A program made the position numbers and the translations under genes. From assembly GCF_004027225.2 (NCBI RefSeq), contig NC_044289.2:6623761-6687760 (forward strand): a stretch of 64,000 nucleotides of DNA. The letters run 5' to 3'. This DNA comes from Strigops habroptila (taxonomy: Eukaryota; Chordata; Aves; Psittaciformes; Psittacidae). The notes beneath the pieces are model-generated. The model did not search any database. It saw nothing but the letters and a program-made list of their open reading frames with translations, and was not told the origin of the DNA. Below are positions 13,301-25,300 of this stretch, piece after piece (the first letter of the stretch is position 1; every line of letters begins with the position of its first letter).

Positions 13301-16300
13301 GTGGTACCATGAAAATCCATATGTTACAGAAGCATGGAGAAAATGTGCCAAAATACAAGTGTCCACATTGTAGTGCCTTTATTGCACGAAAAAGTGACCT
13401 GGGTGAGTTTAAAGTAAAAAATTGAACTGTAAAGATAATTAGAGGTGAAATCTCTTTTCACTACTTACAATGATAGCAAATACATTACATATGACTTGAT
13501 ATCATTACAGAATATTTCTATAGGAAATATATTCCTTGTTTTACAGGTAAGTTCCTCCTGCAAGGAGATGTGGTGACATCTTGTGGTTGATGTGCTAATT
13601 TCTTTAATTTGGGTTTTTTGCTTGATGCTTGGTGGCATTGTGACCTGGTTTTCAGTAAGAAGGTACCTCACAAAAATACATGCCCAGATTGTAGTGAAGT
13701 TTTTCCTCAAAACCACAGAAAACAGTCAGATTTGTATTAAGCCATTTCAGTTCTCCCATTCTGTTTCTTTCCCAGCTCTAGTTAAAATGAATATATGCAT
13801 CTAGCTGTATGAGACACTAAAACAGATTGAATGTTTTGGTATATATGGGGTTTTTGCATATGCCAAATCAGCTTTTACCTTTTAATCTAAAATTGTACTA
13901 TATGTTTAGTTGCTGAGTGCATTGTCCTTGTAATTTAAAGAAATACATGTAATAGCATTAGTTAGTGAAGTGCAAGTTAAATTTTGACTTCATTGGTTCA
14001 TCAGACAATGGTTTTACTATGCCTCTAGTATTCAAAACTCTTAGAATTCTAAATCCTGTTGCATCAATATCAAAGATTATTTTGGGGCTGTATAACACTT
14101 ATGAAACATTAATGGTGGTACAATAAGTTCAAATGTCTCTTAGCTAGTTGGGATCTTTTCCCAGAGTGCAAAGAACAAACCACTGCATAAGTTCATCTTA
14201 ATTCTCTATGCAGAGGTTCAAACTGAAAGTATAAATTAAAATCATAATTGAGAACGTAAATTGAAATTTTTCTTCATACAAACCACAGTTCTTGAAATAC
14301 AAGCAATTTGCTGGGGATTTATATATGAAATTTTTGAATTACTCTTCTTTAGAACAATACTTGCTTCAAGTACTAGTAAAGTTGTCCCTATCCATGTATT
14401 TCATATGCAAATTCATCTTTTCTAGGAAGAAAAAGGTTTTGTACAGATGAGAATTTTATTAATAAATCAGTGATTTAGAATTATAGCATATTTACTGTAT
14501 TCGAGGCAATATAGCTGACCAATGTCAACAAAACCTGTATAAAATTTGAAGTTTACAGAAATAGATGAAACAGCTATATTAAAAAAATATTTAGACATAC
14601 AAAGATGTCTTTAGCATCTATTTGTATTTTCAAATAAAGATCCCATTGAAGTCTGTTAAGTATTTGAAGGTAGAAGTGTTATTTATATATATACAATCTC
14701 TTTGTTCATGTATTTTTGCACCTTCCCTTTTAATGTAAATGCATTTAATTGTAAATACTACTTTGGGTACTGGAATTTTTGGAAGGATTTGATTTGTTAA
14801 ATGATTTCCATGGAAATCAGTAAGAGTTAGGCTTATAACTGCTGAATCTCTCCATAAAATTACAACATCTTGCTGCAACTCAGTTAAACTTACTTGAAAA
14901 ATTGCTTATTTGGCAATTTTACTCCTATTGCAGAGAACACAAAGTTCTTTTTTGTGTATCTTCTACAATGTATGCATTACTCAGGGCTATGCACAGGGCA
15001 AGTCTTCTTCAAAATGGTGGAAATTAAAAATTTACCATTAAAATCACTTGTTTTGAATAACTGTTCAGGTGTCCACTTGCGAAATCTGCATTCCTACATG
15101 GCGGTAGCAATTAAATGCAGTTACTGTGAAGCTGTATTTCATGAGCGCTATGCTCTTATTCAGCACAAGAAGACTCATAGAAATGAAAAAAGATTCAAAT
15201 GTGATCAGTGCAGCTACGCATGTAAACAGGTATTCACTGTAAAAATATTGCTTACTCAGTTGAGAGTTTAGCAAGGTGGGGTTTTGGGGTTGTATTTAAT
15301 TTGAGATAAAAACTTCTGTGACTGCAGTCTAAAACGATGTAGTTATATTTATTTGCAAGATAAATAGTTCACAAATAAACAGTAAAATTGAAATGCTGTA
15401 AAGTCTGAGGCTATCTTCTTGATAAATCTTTTGCACATGAACTGCTTAGAAGTATAAAGTAACATAAATCACTTTCAGTGACATTGCGATAGGAACAAAC
15501 TGTAATATTTGAGCCTTAAATGTGATTTTCAGTAGTGTCACAAAATAAATTTGGTCTGAACTGTAAATTGTAGTTTAAAGAATACATTTAAGATAGCACT
15601 GCTTGGGCGTTGGTATGTTGGAATGTACCGTTGCCCATTCTGATGATGTTCTCTGCTAACTTTAATAAGGTTGAGAGGAAAACCGCTCACCTTCTCCAAG
15701 TCAGTGGGCAGTATCCCAGTGTGTTCTTCCGCATCTGCTTACAGTGGAGGATAATTAAGGAGTGTGCAACATCCTTGCACTCCTGTGTGTGCCTGTGTGG
15801 TTTTTTGAACTCTCAGAGCTGGATAGTTATGTTACAGGTATTTTCTTTGTTTCAGGAACAACATTTAATTGTACATAAACAAACCCATACTACGGAGAAG
15901 CCCTTCGCTTGCTTGTGCTGCAGCAAAACTTTTCAACAAAAGGAGCTTCTTACCCTTCACTCTAGGAAGCACCATGATTCTAATATTAAGCCTACAGTTT
16001 ATGAATGCCCTAAATGTGGTAAGGGCTGTTCACTCTGGGTAAGATACTTCCTTTTAAGGAATCTCAGTGGAGTTATCTTTAGCTAAGTATTGCAGATCAT
16101 ATTGTCAGAAAGTACTGAGAGTAAAAACTAGTGTACTGGCAGGAATGTTAATGCCTTAATGCTCAGCCAGCAAAACTTGTTTGGTTTTTTTCCCAAACCT
16201 TACATTGGGGGATTAATAAAGAACTTTATATTCCCCTTTAGGTAGAAAATATCTGCTACTTCATATTTTTAGGGTTGTTACTGGTTTGTAGAATTCAATA

Positions 16301-19300
16301 TTGAATGTTTAATACTCTACTCTTCTTAAAATGAATCAAAAGGCAGTGTGGAGGTACGAATTTTAAAAGAAATCAAAGAACTTGGAAGGATAATTGAAGT
16401 GAAATAGCGCTAGGACCAGTTCAGCAAGGAAAGTAAGAAATTATTATTCCCTTCAAAACCATATGCAGTTAGAACGTACCTCTGGTTTGAGGTAAACTGT
16501 GCACACTGCTGAAGTAAAAATAACCTTTTTTCCACATGCAGATTTTACATGTAAAACTTCATTGCTTATCCAGGAACAAGAAAAGTAGATATTTGATTTT
16601 ATACCCACCAAATAGAAGTGTTCCTTTAAACAGAATTTTAATGTGTATTTTGGAAGATCTTCAGGAGCTTTATGGAGGTTGTTAACTAAGTCAGCCTTTC
16701 ACTTAGCATTTCAGAATTTTTCTGTCAGAACCATATTTGTTTTTTCTGTGTGTGTTAAATTGCTTACATACATTAATATTTGATTCATATATTTATGCTT
16801 CATTATGCTAACAGGATAATATGCATAAGCATGCTGAAAATTGTGGATTGGTGAGGGCAAAACCTGCTACACCCAGAAAAAGAAGCAAGGGCAAAAATAA
16901 ACCCCATGAGAACCCAAAGCGTGTTAAGCAACAAGGTAATCAGCGAATAAGTTAGAATTTAATCATGTAAATTAGAATCAAGAATAAAAGGCTAAGACAG
17001 TGAATCTCCCTGCTGTTTAATTACTGTTTCACAATGAAGCTAATTTAAGTGCTAATAATGGAAGAATACTTCATTGTGTGTCAGAAATTCTCGCCATCTG
17101 ATTTGGGTCATTGCTCAGGTACCCATTCTGGGACTGTTGTTCCCCTGCTCCTGCAAATGTCTTCTTGTGCTCCCTGCGTAGCAATGCTTGCAAATGCAGT
17201 TTTCTTTCCTGTTTTACAAATTCCCTTTGCCTTTATAAATGAGGATGAAACACATCATTTACTGACTCAAGCCATAGTGAGTTTTCTTAATTTATAATCT
17301 ACTACTTTAATACAGACCAGATGGAAAACTTTCAAATCTTAGAACTCAGGTTAATCAAAAAAGATCTAGCACATTGTAACGAAGAAATTGTTCATCTTCT
17401 TTCTCTTCTACTTAGACCTGATAGTGATCAAATAATAAAAATACTACTGATTTAAATAGCTAGAGTCATTCTTCTGTCATACTGCAGAGGTGATCAGGCC
17501 AGTTTATAGAGCTCTTAGTTCAGAATGTCTGTGCAATCAGAAACTCATTTGTAATTACTTAGTGGTACTCATTGTGGGTAGGTCTTAAGCACTGAGCATT
17601 TATTCTGTAAACTTCAACATAAACCAAAGGATGGTCCATCATTTATCTCTTTCCTTCTCTCTTTTTTCTCTGCTTCCTCATCTTTTGTTGTTAGGTTAAG
17701 ATTCCCAGAAAGTGACTAAAGTTCAGCTTTTGGCAGGTTGTGATGGTAGATTACTTGGTCAGTTGATTGTCTCCACAGCAGTAAGTGGTGTGCCTTTGGT
17801 AATGCTAGTGCATTCCTGATAAAATAATTTGTTTTGTCTTATTTGCAACTCTAAAAACATAATAAGTTTTTGGGTTTTTAAATTCTCTTAAATAAACCTT
17901 AGCCTGTCACCACATATGTAGTGATATTCTATCAGTTTCACCGTAAAATTTAAATTTAACCCAGAGGAGGTGTCTACTCATAATTTCATTTATGTACATT
18001 TCTGTTGAATTAGACAAAGCACAATATACAATATTCAGGTCAGGGCATGGGCAAGAACCCTGTATCCTCATGCATCCTGCCTTCCCTTTGTGTCTTTGAT
18101 CTAATGCTGAATCTCTGTGCTGTTGCAGGGTGAGAGTTGGTTGTGTGTTTCTGAGGTCACCTTCAGGGCCACCAAGGCCAAAAAAATAGCTCTGCCTGAT
18201 AAGACTATCCTGTCATTTTTTGCCCTTCTGCTTCCCAGATGCTGTTTGAAATCCACAGTAGTCTCCTTGATAGGATTCTTCAGGTGATTTTTATGGAATA
18301 AAAGACAGGAATGGAGATACATCTAAGTCCTAGGTGTCCTGAAACCTTACATTTTGGCATATCATATTGTATCTACACTGATTTGTGGCTAATGACAGAT
18401 AAAATCTGACATAGTGAGAAGAAGAAACATTGGAGCTTTTCTGAATCTAATGAATATATATCAGCAGCTGAGTTTGCATTAGCATTGACACTTCTGTTTT
18501 CACTGGTAAGGCTGTAATGGTATGGTTAGAAGTGCTACAGCTGCAGTGTTTATGTTTTTGCAATAATTAGATTTTGCTGTTTATTAATATTTTGCTATGT
18601 GCAAACAATTTCTTTTTGGTATCTTGCAGATACCTTCATCTGGAAGCTTGATTTTGTGGAGCTAAGAAAATGTATCTTTAGATGTGATTCATGCAAATAC
18701 TGAGTCCATTAATTGACTCACACAAATATTAGAAATTTCTGTGCTTGTTCCAGAAGGTTTTTTCCCCAGAGTTGACATTTGCAAGTATATAGTTTACTTC
18801 TTGTACAGCTTGCAGGGACCTATGGGATCCTGTATGCGGCTTTACAAAAGATTACTTGTCTGATTGATGCTGTCAATGCTTTACTGTTACTAAAAATTAA
18901 AATACAAAATGCATGTATATGAGAATTAAATTTCCAGTTAAATAATGCTTAGTTTTCCCCTGATAAGAATGCTATGGGTACAACTCACTAACATGGCTTG
19001 TAATGTAACAGTCAACCTAAGATACATTTGTTCTCCAAATAAACCGTAGGATAAAAGATACGCTATTATTATATATTGTTAAATTTACTGAAATATTTAC
19101 TTGTCTTTCTGGTTAATCACCACAATGATTTTTTTGCTTGGATTTTCTTTTCAAACTTGACCTGGAATCATTCCAAGATTTCCCCGTTGGGAAAAGTCAA
19201 TATTGTGCCAGTAAGATCGTTCCTGTTTTAGATGGGATAGAAACAGCAACTCTGAGAACAGAAAATCGAAGTGATTTCTGAAATAGAGTCTCAACATGAT

Positions 19301-22300
19301 GGCCAAAACTGCATGAATAGGCTCTGGTCTTCCTTGTTTCACTGGTTGTAACTGAGCAGTTCAAAGTGTGTCCACTTAGGAAGCTAGAAGAGATGCTAGT
19401 TCAAAGCTGTTGAAGCCTTTCTGTGCTCATTTTGATTCCTATTGCAATTTCTACTGTGTAACCTAAATAACATTGCCAAAGGGTGGAAGTTACAGGGAAC
19501 CTTCACCTGTTTTATTGCATATATGTAATAACGGAATGACCAAAAAAAAAAACCAAACTAATTTCAGAGTAATTTGTGAAAAAGTAGATAGGTTTGTTTC
19601 ACCTTGCATTTAATTTTTCTTCCAGATTTGCTCACAAAATTGCATACAAACTGAAGCAAATTTATTCCTCAGTAGCTCTGTAGAATTGAGAGCTGCATGA
19701 ACGTCAGTCTATTTGTACTTTCCTGAGTTGAGCACCTGAAAGGCAATGATTTTTTTAATGCAAGGAACATTCACTAAGTCTCCTTTCTGCAAACACTCTG
19801 GTTTCAAATAGAATTCATGATGCTAAAATACATTTTTATTTTTCTAGACAAGTGCTGGGGTTTATGCCCAATACTTCTAGTAGTTGTTGAATGTTATTAG
19901 TTCCATTCTTTCCCAGTGGTTTTCAATAGGTGTAATGTCATTCTATTCAGAGGACTTCCTTTAGTTTTACATCAGCATGAAAAGTAGTGGCGGAAGCAGA
20001 TTTTGGCTTCTTGTTGGAGTATTAAGTTCCTGAAAGCTTTAGGGTATGGTTTCATGGCTAGATCACGCTGCCTGTCCTGTCTTTTTCCCCATGTCCTCGG
20101 CATAATTTTGTTTCTTCTCTCTTATTTCAGCTCTAGCAACTGTACAGCTGTGGGGTGCATTGGATCAGCATGCAGATCTAATTGGAAACTAATCTCTTGG
20201 TTTTGGTCAGATCAGTTAGCTGGACAGATGTAGAGCTGCATGACAAAAATGAAGCAGCAGCAGTGCGTGCTGGTGTCAGAAACATTCGCAGGACCACCCT
20301 TTCTGGGCATGCATAGCTTTCTGTTGCCTTAACCTGACTGTTTTTCAAGTGCAGGTAGTAGCAGTTTTCTTCCCCCCCTCTTTCCCTTTTAAATAGCCTC
20401 TTGCATGTGTTTCCATGTAAAATTGTGATCATTCATTTACCACTAGATCCAAAACACACCCATGACTTTGATTTTAATTAGGTCTTCAGTAAAGCGTACT
20501 TGTATTATATAGGAAAGCTGATGTTTATAGTACATTTAAGAGTCAGGGAAATTTTAATTGTCACCTACAATTCTCAACTGGCTTTTGAACTACTGGTTTT
20601 ACTGCTTAATTAATTACTATAGTTAGAGTAATTAGAGTAAGTACTATTGATTTTTATGATGAGTTACAATGATCACAGTTGCCATTTATGCACTGTTCCC
20701 TCATTTTTTGTCATCTATGATTAATACTTGGAAGCCTATTCATAAAATCTTAACTACTTTTAAAGTATTCATCTCTAATGCTGCTATTCTTATGTTTCAT
20801 TATAAGTAAGCAGTAGCATTACTACCATTTTTAATAATATTTCAACATATAACAAGTAAATAATTTTAAGTAAAATACTGAACCCTTATCCTAATTTCAA
20901 GATTAACATCTGTGTTTAACTTCATTATAAATATGGTACTGAATTCGACCAGTATGAAATGGTTTGGGGTTGCATGTAGCTATGTTTGCTAGTTATGCTG
21001 ATGTGGTTGGGGGTAGTGAATTCTGCTCTGTGCTGTACAGTCCGAGTGAACTGCAGTTTGACATCTAAATACTGGAACTTTTAACTTTTGCTACTTTGAA
21101 AAGTCTGTTAAAAATGAAAGCTTAGTTTTTGCCAGTTAATATAGTAAATTAACAACTTTATCCTATACTTGGTAACATGTCTGTCTATGTGCCTGTTTTA
21201 CTGGGATAACTTAAATTCAGCAGCTGTTCAGAAGCTCCAAACCATGCTTAGGAGCTTCAACTGTCTCACAGTGTCTGAACTATCTCTGTGCTCATGGCGA
21301 AGAGGTAAGGTTGTCAGTATTAGCGAGAGATATTTACTGTCTTACAGGAGTAAGTGATCCAATTTCAGAAGATACAGACCACTCTACACTAAAAGGCCTC
21401 ATCAAGACCTTAATCAGCTCAATCAAATATATAAACAGGAATTACCACTTTAGTAATAGAAACCACATTCAGTTTTGTAGCGCTCGTTTTTAGCAATCAC
21501 TGAGAAGTCAGTGTATTTGAATTTATCAAAATTTATTCCTTGGTTTTATGCATTGTGTTATTTAGATGTTTCATAAAGGTTAATAATTACTGGTTCTGCT
21601 TTCATAATGGTAATATTTATCCAGTTTTAGTAAGTTAATAATCTGTTTTGGCTGCCTTATCACAGGACTTAAGAATACTTTTGCCTGTGATAATTGCTTA
21701 AATAATATTGTTGACTTTATTCTTGTTGTGCTGTTTCCATTTGTGTCATAAATTCCAAGCAGCAGATTTCTTTGTTAAAATTAATTTTAGAAGTTGTATA
21801 AATTATCTGATCAATTTTCTGCATATACATTGTTCATTGGATTGTTGTTAATAACAAGCTGATTTTGTGCTGACACTTAAAAATCAGACTATTTGAAGTA
21901 AAATATGAATGTAATAATAAAAAATCTTCTTAACTCTGAACTTGCAAAGTGATTATTTAAGTAGGTGGAAGCTAGGAATGTGTCACTTTTTGGAAATCAA
22001 GAAGGACTGCTTTGACCTTTTCGGGAGTTATTTCTAGTGGTCGTATGTTTTTTAACCACAAACAGTGATGGTTCTTCATGATTAAGAATTTGCATCACTA
22101 TGGTTTCAGGTGTTTATTTTGCAAAGACAATTTAATGATGTTATTAATATATTTTAGACCAGTATGCATATATTAATATCTTTTAAAACAGCACATATTT
22201 GGAATAGATGCCATTTTTAAAATATTTTAACTTACTAATTGTTAAATATACAGGAATTATTAATGTCATGAAACAGAGAATACTCGAAATATTCTATAGT

Positions 22301-25300
22301 ATTCTCTAACAGTGCTCTTAGGTAACTCATTTATTTGGAGAAGCAGCTTTCTATGTAAGATGAAGCATGCATTCTGAGTTTCCCCTGCAAGCAGAAATTG
22401 TCTATGCTTTAAATAGTTAACGTCTGAGGAAAAGCAATGTCTGCACAGGCACACATACCGAGTAGAAAAAAGCAGAGAAAGAGTAATGACATGACTTTGG
22501 ATACATTTTTACTAATTGGGCTCTGTAATAGAACTGAGACCTGGAAGCACAGTACCCTCAATGATGCCAGTAAGTGGCATATGGTGATGCGAAAGTGAGA
22601 TTTGATGTATCGATTAGACTGAGTTGTCTTCTGAAACTTTGAAGAATTTTTCCACACAAATCCTAGAATCTTCCAAGGACATGAAGAAAAGCAGCTATTG
22701 TCAGCAGCAGGGCTGCAACGTGTGCTTGCATGATAGTGTTTAATTAAGCCTGGTGCCGAGATGACCGATAGCGGTAATTAGAGGAGCTTCCTGTAGATGG
22801 CAGTACACGTTCACATCCGTGCAAGAGGGCAGAAAAACAAATGATTGGTGTCATAGAATCCCAGACTGGTTTGGGCTGGAAGGGACCTTAAAGCTCATCC
22901 AGTTCCAACCCCTGCCACGGGCAGGGACACCTTCCACTAGAGCAGGTTGCTCCAAGCCCCTGTGTCCAACCTGGCCTTGAACACTGCCAGGGATGGGGCA
23001 GCCACAGCTTCTCTGGGCACCCTGTGCCAGCGCCTCAGCCACCCTCACAAGGAAGAACTTTCTAGATGTTGTCCAATTGGGTGTAATGTCTGATCTAAAT
23101 CTCCCCTCTTTCAGTTTAAAGCCATCACCCCGGTCCTATCACTACCTGTCCTTGTAAAAATGTGAAAGGTGCTTTGATTTTTTTTTTGTCTTAGTTTTGA
23201 CTTGTTACGCTATCCTGCTGATGATTTTGTGTATGGCAAGGCTAAATAAAAAGAGTTCTTTGTAGCTCTTTTTCCTGAGAGGACTAATAAGTCCTAGTGT
23301 TCACTACAAAGTGTAGTCATCACTGTCAGGGAAAGGATGGGGTGTGCATACCTTCTGCTGGATGCAACTGGCATTTGCTCCCAGTGAAGCTGACACAGCC
23401 TCAGCTGCATGGCCGGTACCTCCGCTTGCATTGACTGTGATGCCTCTTCAACCTGCACATGCCTTCACTGTGTTTGTCTGCTGCTCTGCCTTACTTGGCT
23501 GCATTGGCTCAATGGAAGGTCAGGTGAGTGCCACCACTGCAAGGGAGGTGTACTGAGTGTGCACTGGGGGCATGTTAATATATTTTCTGTTGCTGATAAA
23601 CCATTTTAACATCTCATGTAAAATTATTGTTTAATGATAAAGTAAGCAGTTTATCTAAGAAATCTTTAGTTACAGAGATTTTAGGGCTTTTAACAAGCAA
23701 CAGGTTAGACAAATTTTAAAAGTCCTTTAAGGTGGGGTGAAGTGTGGCACATAGGGCCATGGGGAGTGATCTGGTCCATAAGAGGGTGAGCTTGTCTTTT
23801 CTGTCTTCTAAAAGTTAAGCTTTGACACAACAGTGTGGAAATGGTACGCAGTCAGCATCACCACAAAGACTTGTTCTCTGCATGCAGAGATGCGTGCAGA
23901 CAAAGCACCAAAGCTTACGCTGCAAACAAAGCGTCCTATGCATGCTGCATATACAGCATCACCACGAAGGCTTGTTCTCTGCATGCTGTGATGTGAGTTT
24001 TTGCCATGCAATGATCTTTACTCATCATCTAAGCATTATTCTGGTAGAGTAGATGAGGAAGCTGGATTTCCATCTGATTTCCATTCTTGTGAATGTTCCA
24101 AGAAATTTTCTTGAACTGTCATCTTTAAGTTCCTGCCATCCTCTCCTTTGTATCCCAACTAATCTTTTTCCTGTCTTTCAAATCTTTTTGCTGATTACCA
24201 AGTTGGCATTAGGGAGACATGTCTGCTGTCTGTCAGTACATCTACTGAAGATCTTTGCCATGATTACTTTTTGTAAGTTAAAATCAATTTGTTATTCAAC
24301 AGTCTACAAGTAATACTGCAGAGATAACTAACACAAAGTTAACAGATGGGAATTTAATTTCTGTTCTTGTGAGGAAGCCTAGCTGTCTCTCAAACCATAG
24401 CTGTGTTGTTTCCATTGTACAGATGACAAAAATGATGCACAGACCAAAATTAATCTCTGATTTAATCCTTTTGCCTTCAGGAGCAGTGAAGCCCGCTGAT
24501 GATACAGTATGCTGCTGCTTATTACTAGGTTAATCTCACTGAACTAGAAATAGAAACCTCGGGTGTTGCAGCATGTAATGATTAAGTTTACATTAGCAGA
24601 AGGTGGTGAGCAAATGGTCAAGGACCAAATCACATTAAGGCAATGCTGTTAATCACTGCCAGAGACATTAAACTCAGAATTAAAACTGAAATAACATTTA
24701 TAACTTCTTAAAGGTCAGCACTTAAGATGATATGAAGGCACTATGGCAGCATGACTAACAGCCATGGGCAGGAGTGGTGGTATAGCATCTCATAAGGAGG
24801 ACACAGAGGGAGTTTCATCTGGTGGTAATTGGAAGGTTCATAAAGGAGACACAGACTCCATAGTCTTAAGTAGAAAGAGTAAAATGAATAATGTTTTCCT
24901 TCGTCACAAGGTCTTTCCCACTGGATGTAAGCTCACTTCAAGCGGTCACTAGTGGATGACTGAATTACAGCTGACAACGTTATATATGGCTGTAATTTCC
25001 ATTCACGCAGTTTTTAATATCTGTTTTTTGTTTTAAGACACAGAATGTGCATTTGAAAGCAATTTGCATTAATAGAGTATATCTTCAGACAAACATCATT
25101 CCCTGTTGTTGTGCTTTTAAACAGCCCAGCTATTGTTTGAAGTTAGTCACTGAAACAGCTGGACTCTGTCTGGCATTATGGGTGTATGATCGTTACAGAA
25201 TGGTAAAGAATTTTCTGACAGCTTTGGTTCAATATGTTTTGACTTTGAATTGGCAGTTGACAATGAAGAATTTAGTTTCTTTCTGCTTTGGTAATTGACT

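Noticed and set aside
14508-14580. 10-bp perfect inverted repeat with 53-base spacer
   Set aside because: AT-rich arms at this spacing are expected by chance in a window of this size.
14894-15271. 125-codon + strand frame as a single longer exon
   Set aside because: Only 15069-15229 encodes zinc-finger sequence. The part before it has no family similarity and is separated by a good acceptor; the part after it follows a good donor.
15610-16086. 158-codon + strand frame as an unspliced exon
   Set aside because: The zinc-finger part starts at 15856 after TTTGTTTCAG and ends at 16038 before GTAAGA; the rest is intron read-through.
10235-16935. CTCF itself rather than CTCFL
   Set aside because: [14 protein letters not shown] and PTVYEC are CTCFL-type, the N-terminus is CTCFL-like, and overall divergence from the almost invariant vertebrate CTCF fingers is far too high.
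10235-16935. Processed pseudogene of CTCF
   Set aside because: The fingers are split by introns with proper splice sites and conserved phases, and there are no disabling mutations.
23808-24052. Overlapping Cys/His-containing frames on both strands around 23.8-24.0 kb
   Set aside because: They arise from the GCATGC-rich repeat block, not from a zinc-finger pattern; the Cys and His spacing is irregular.
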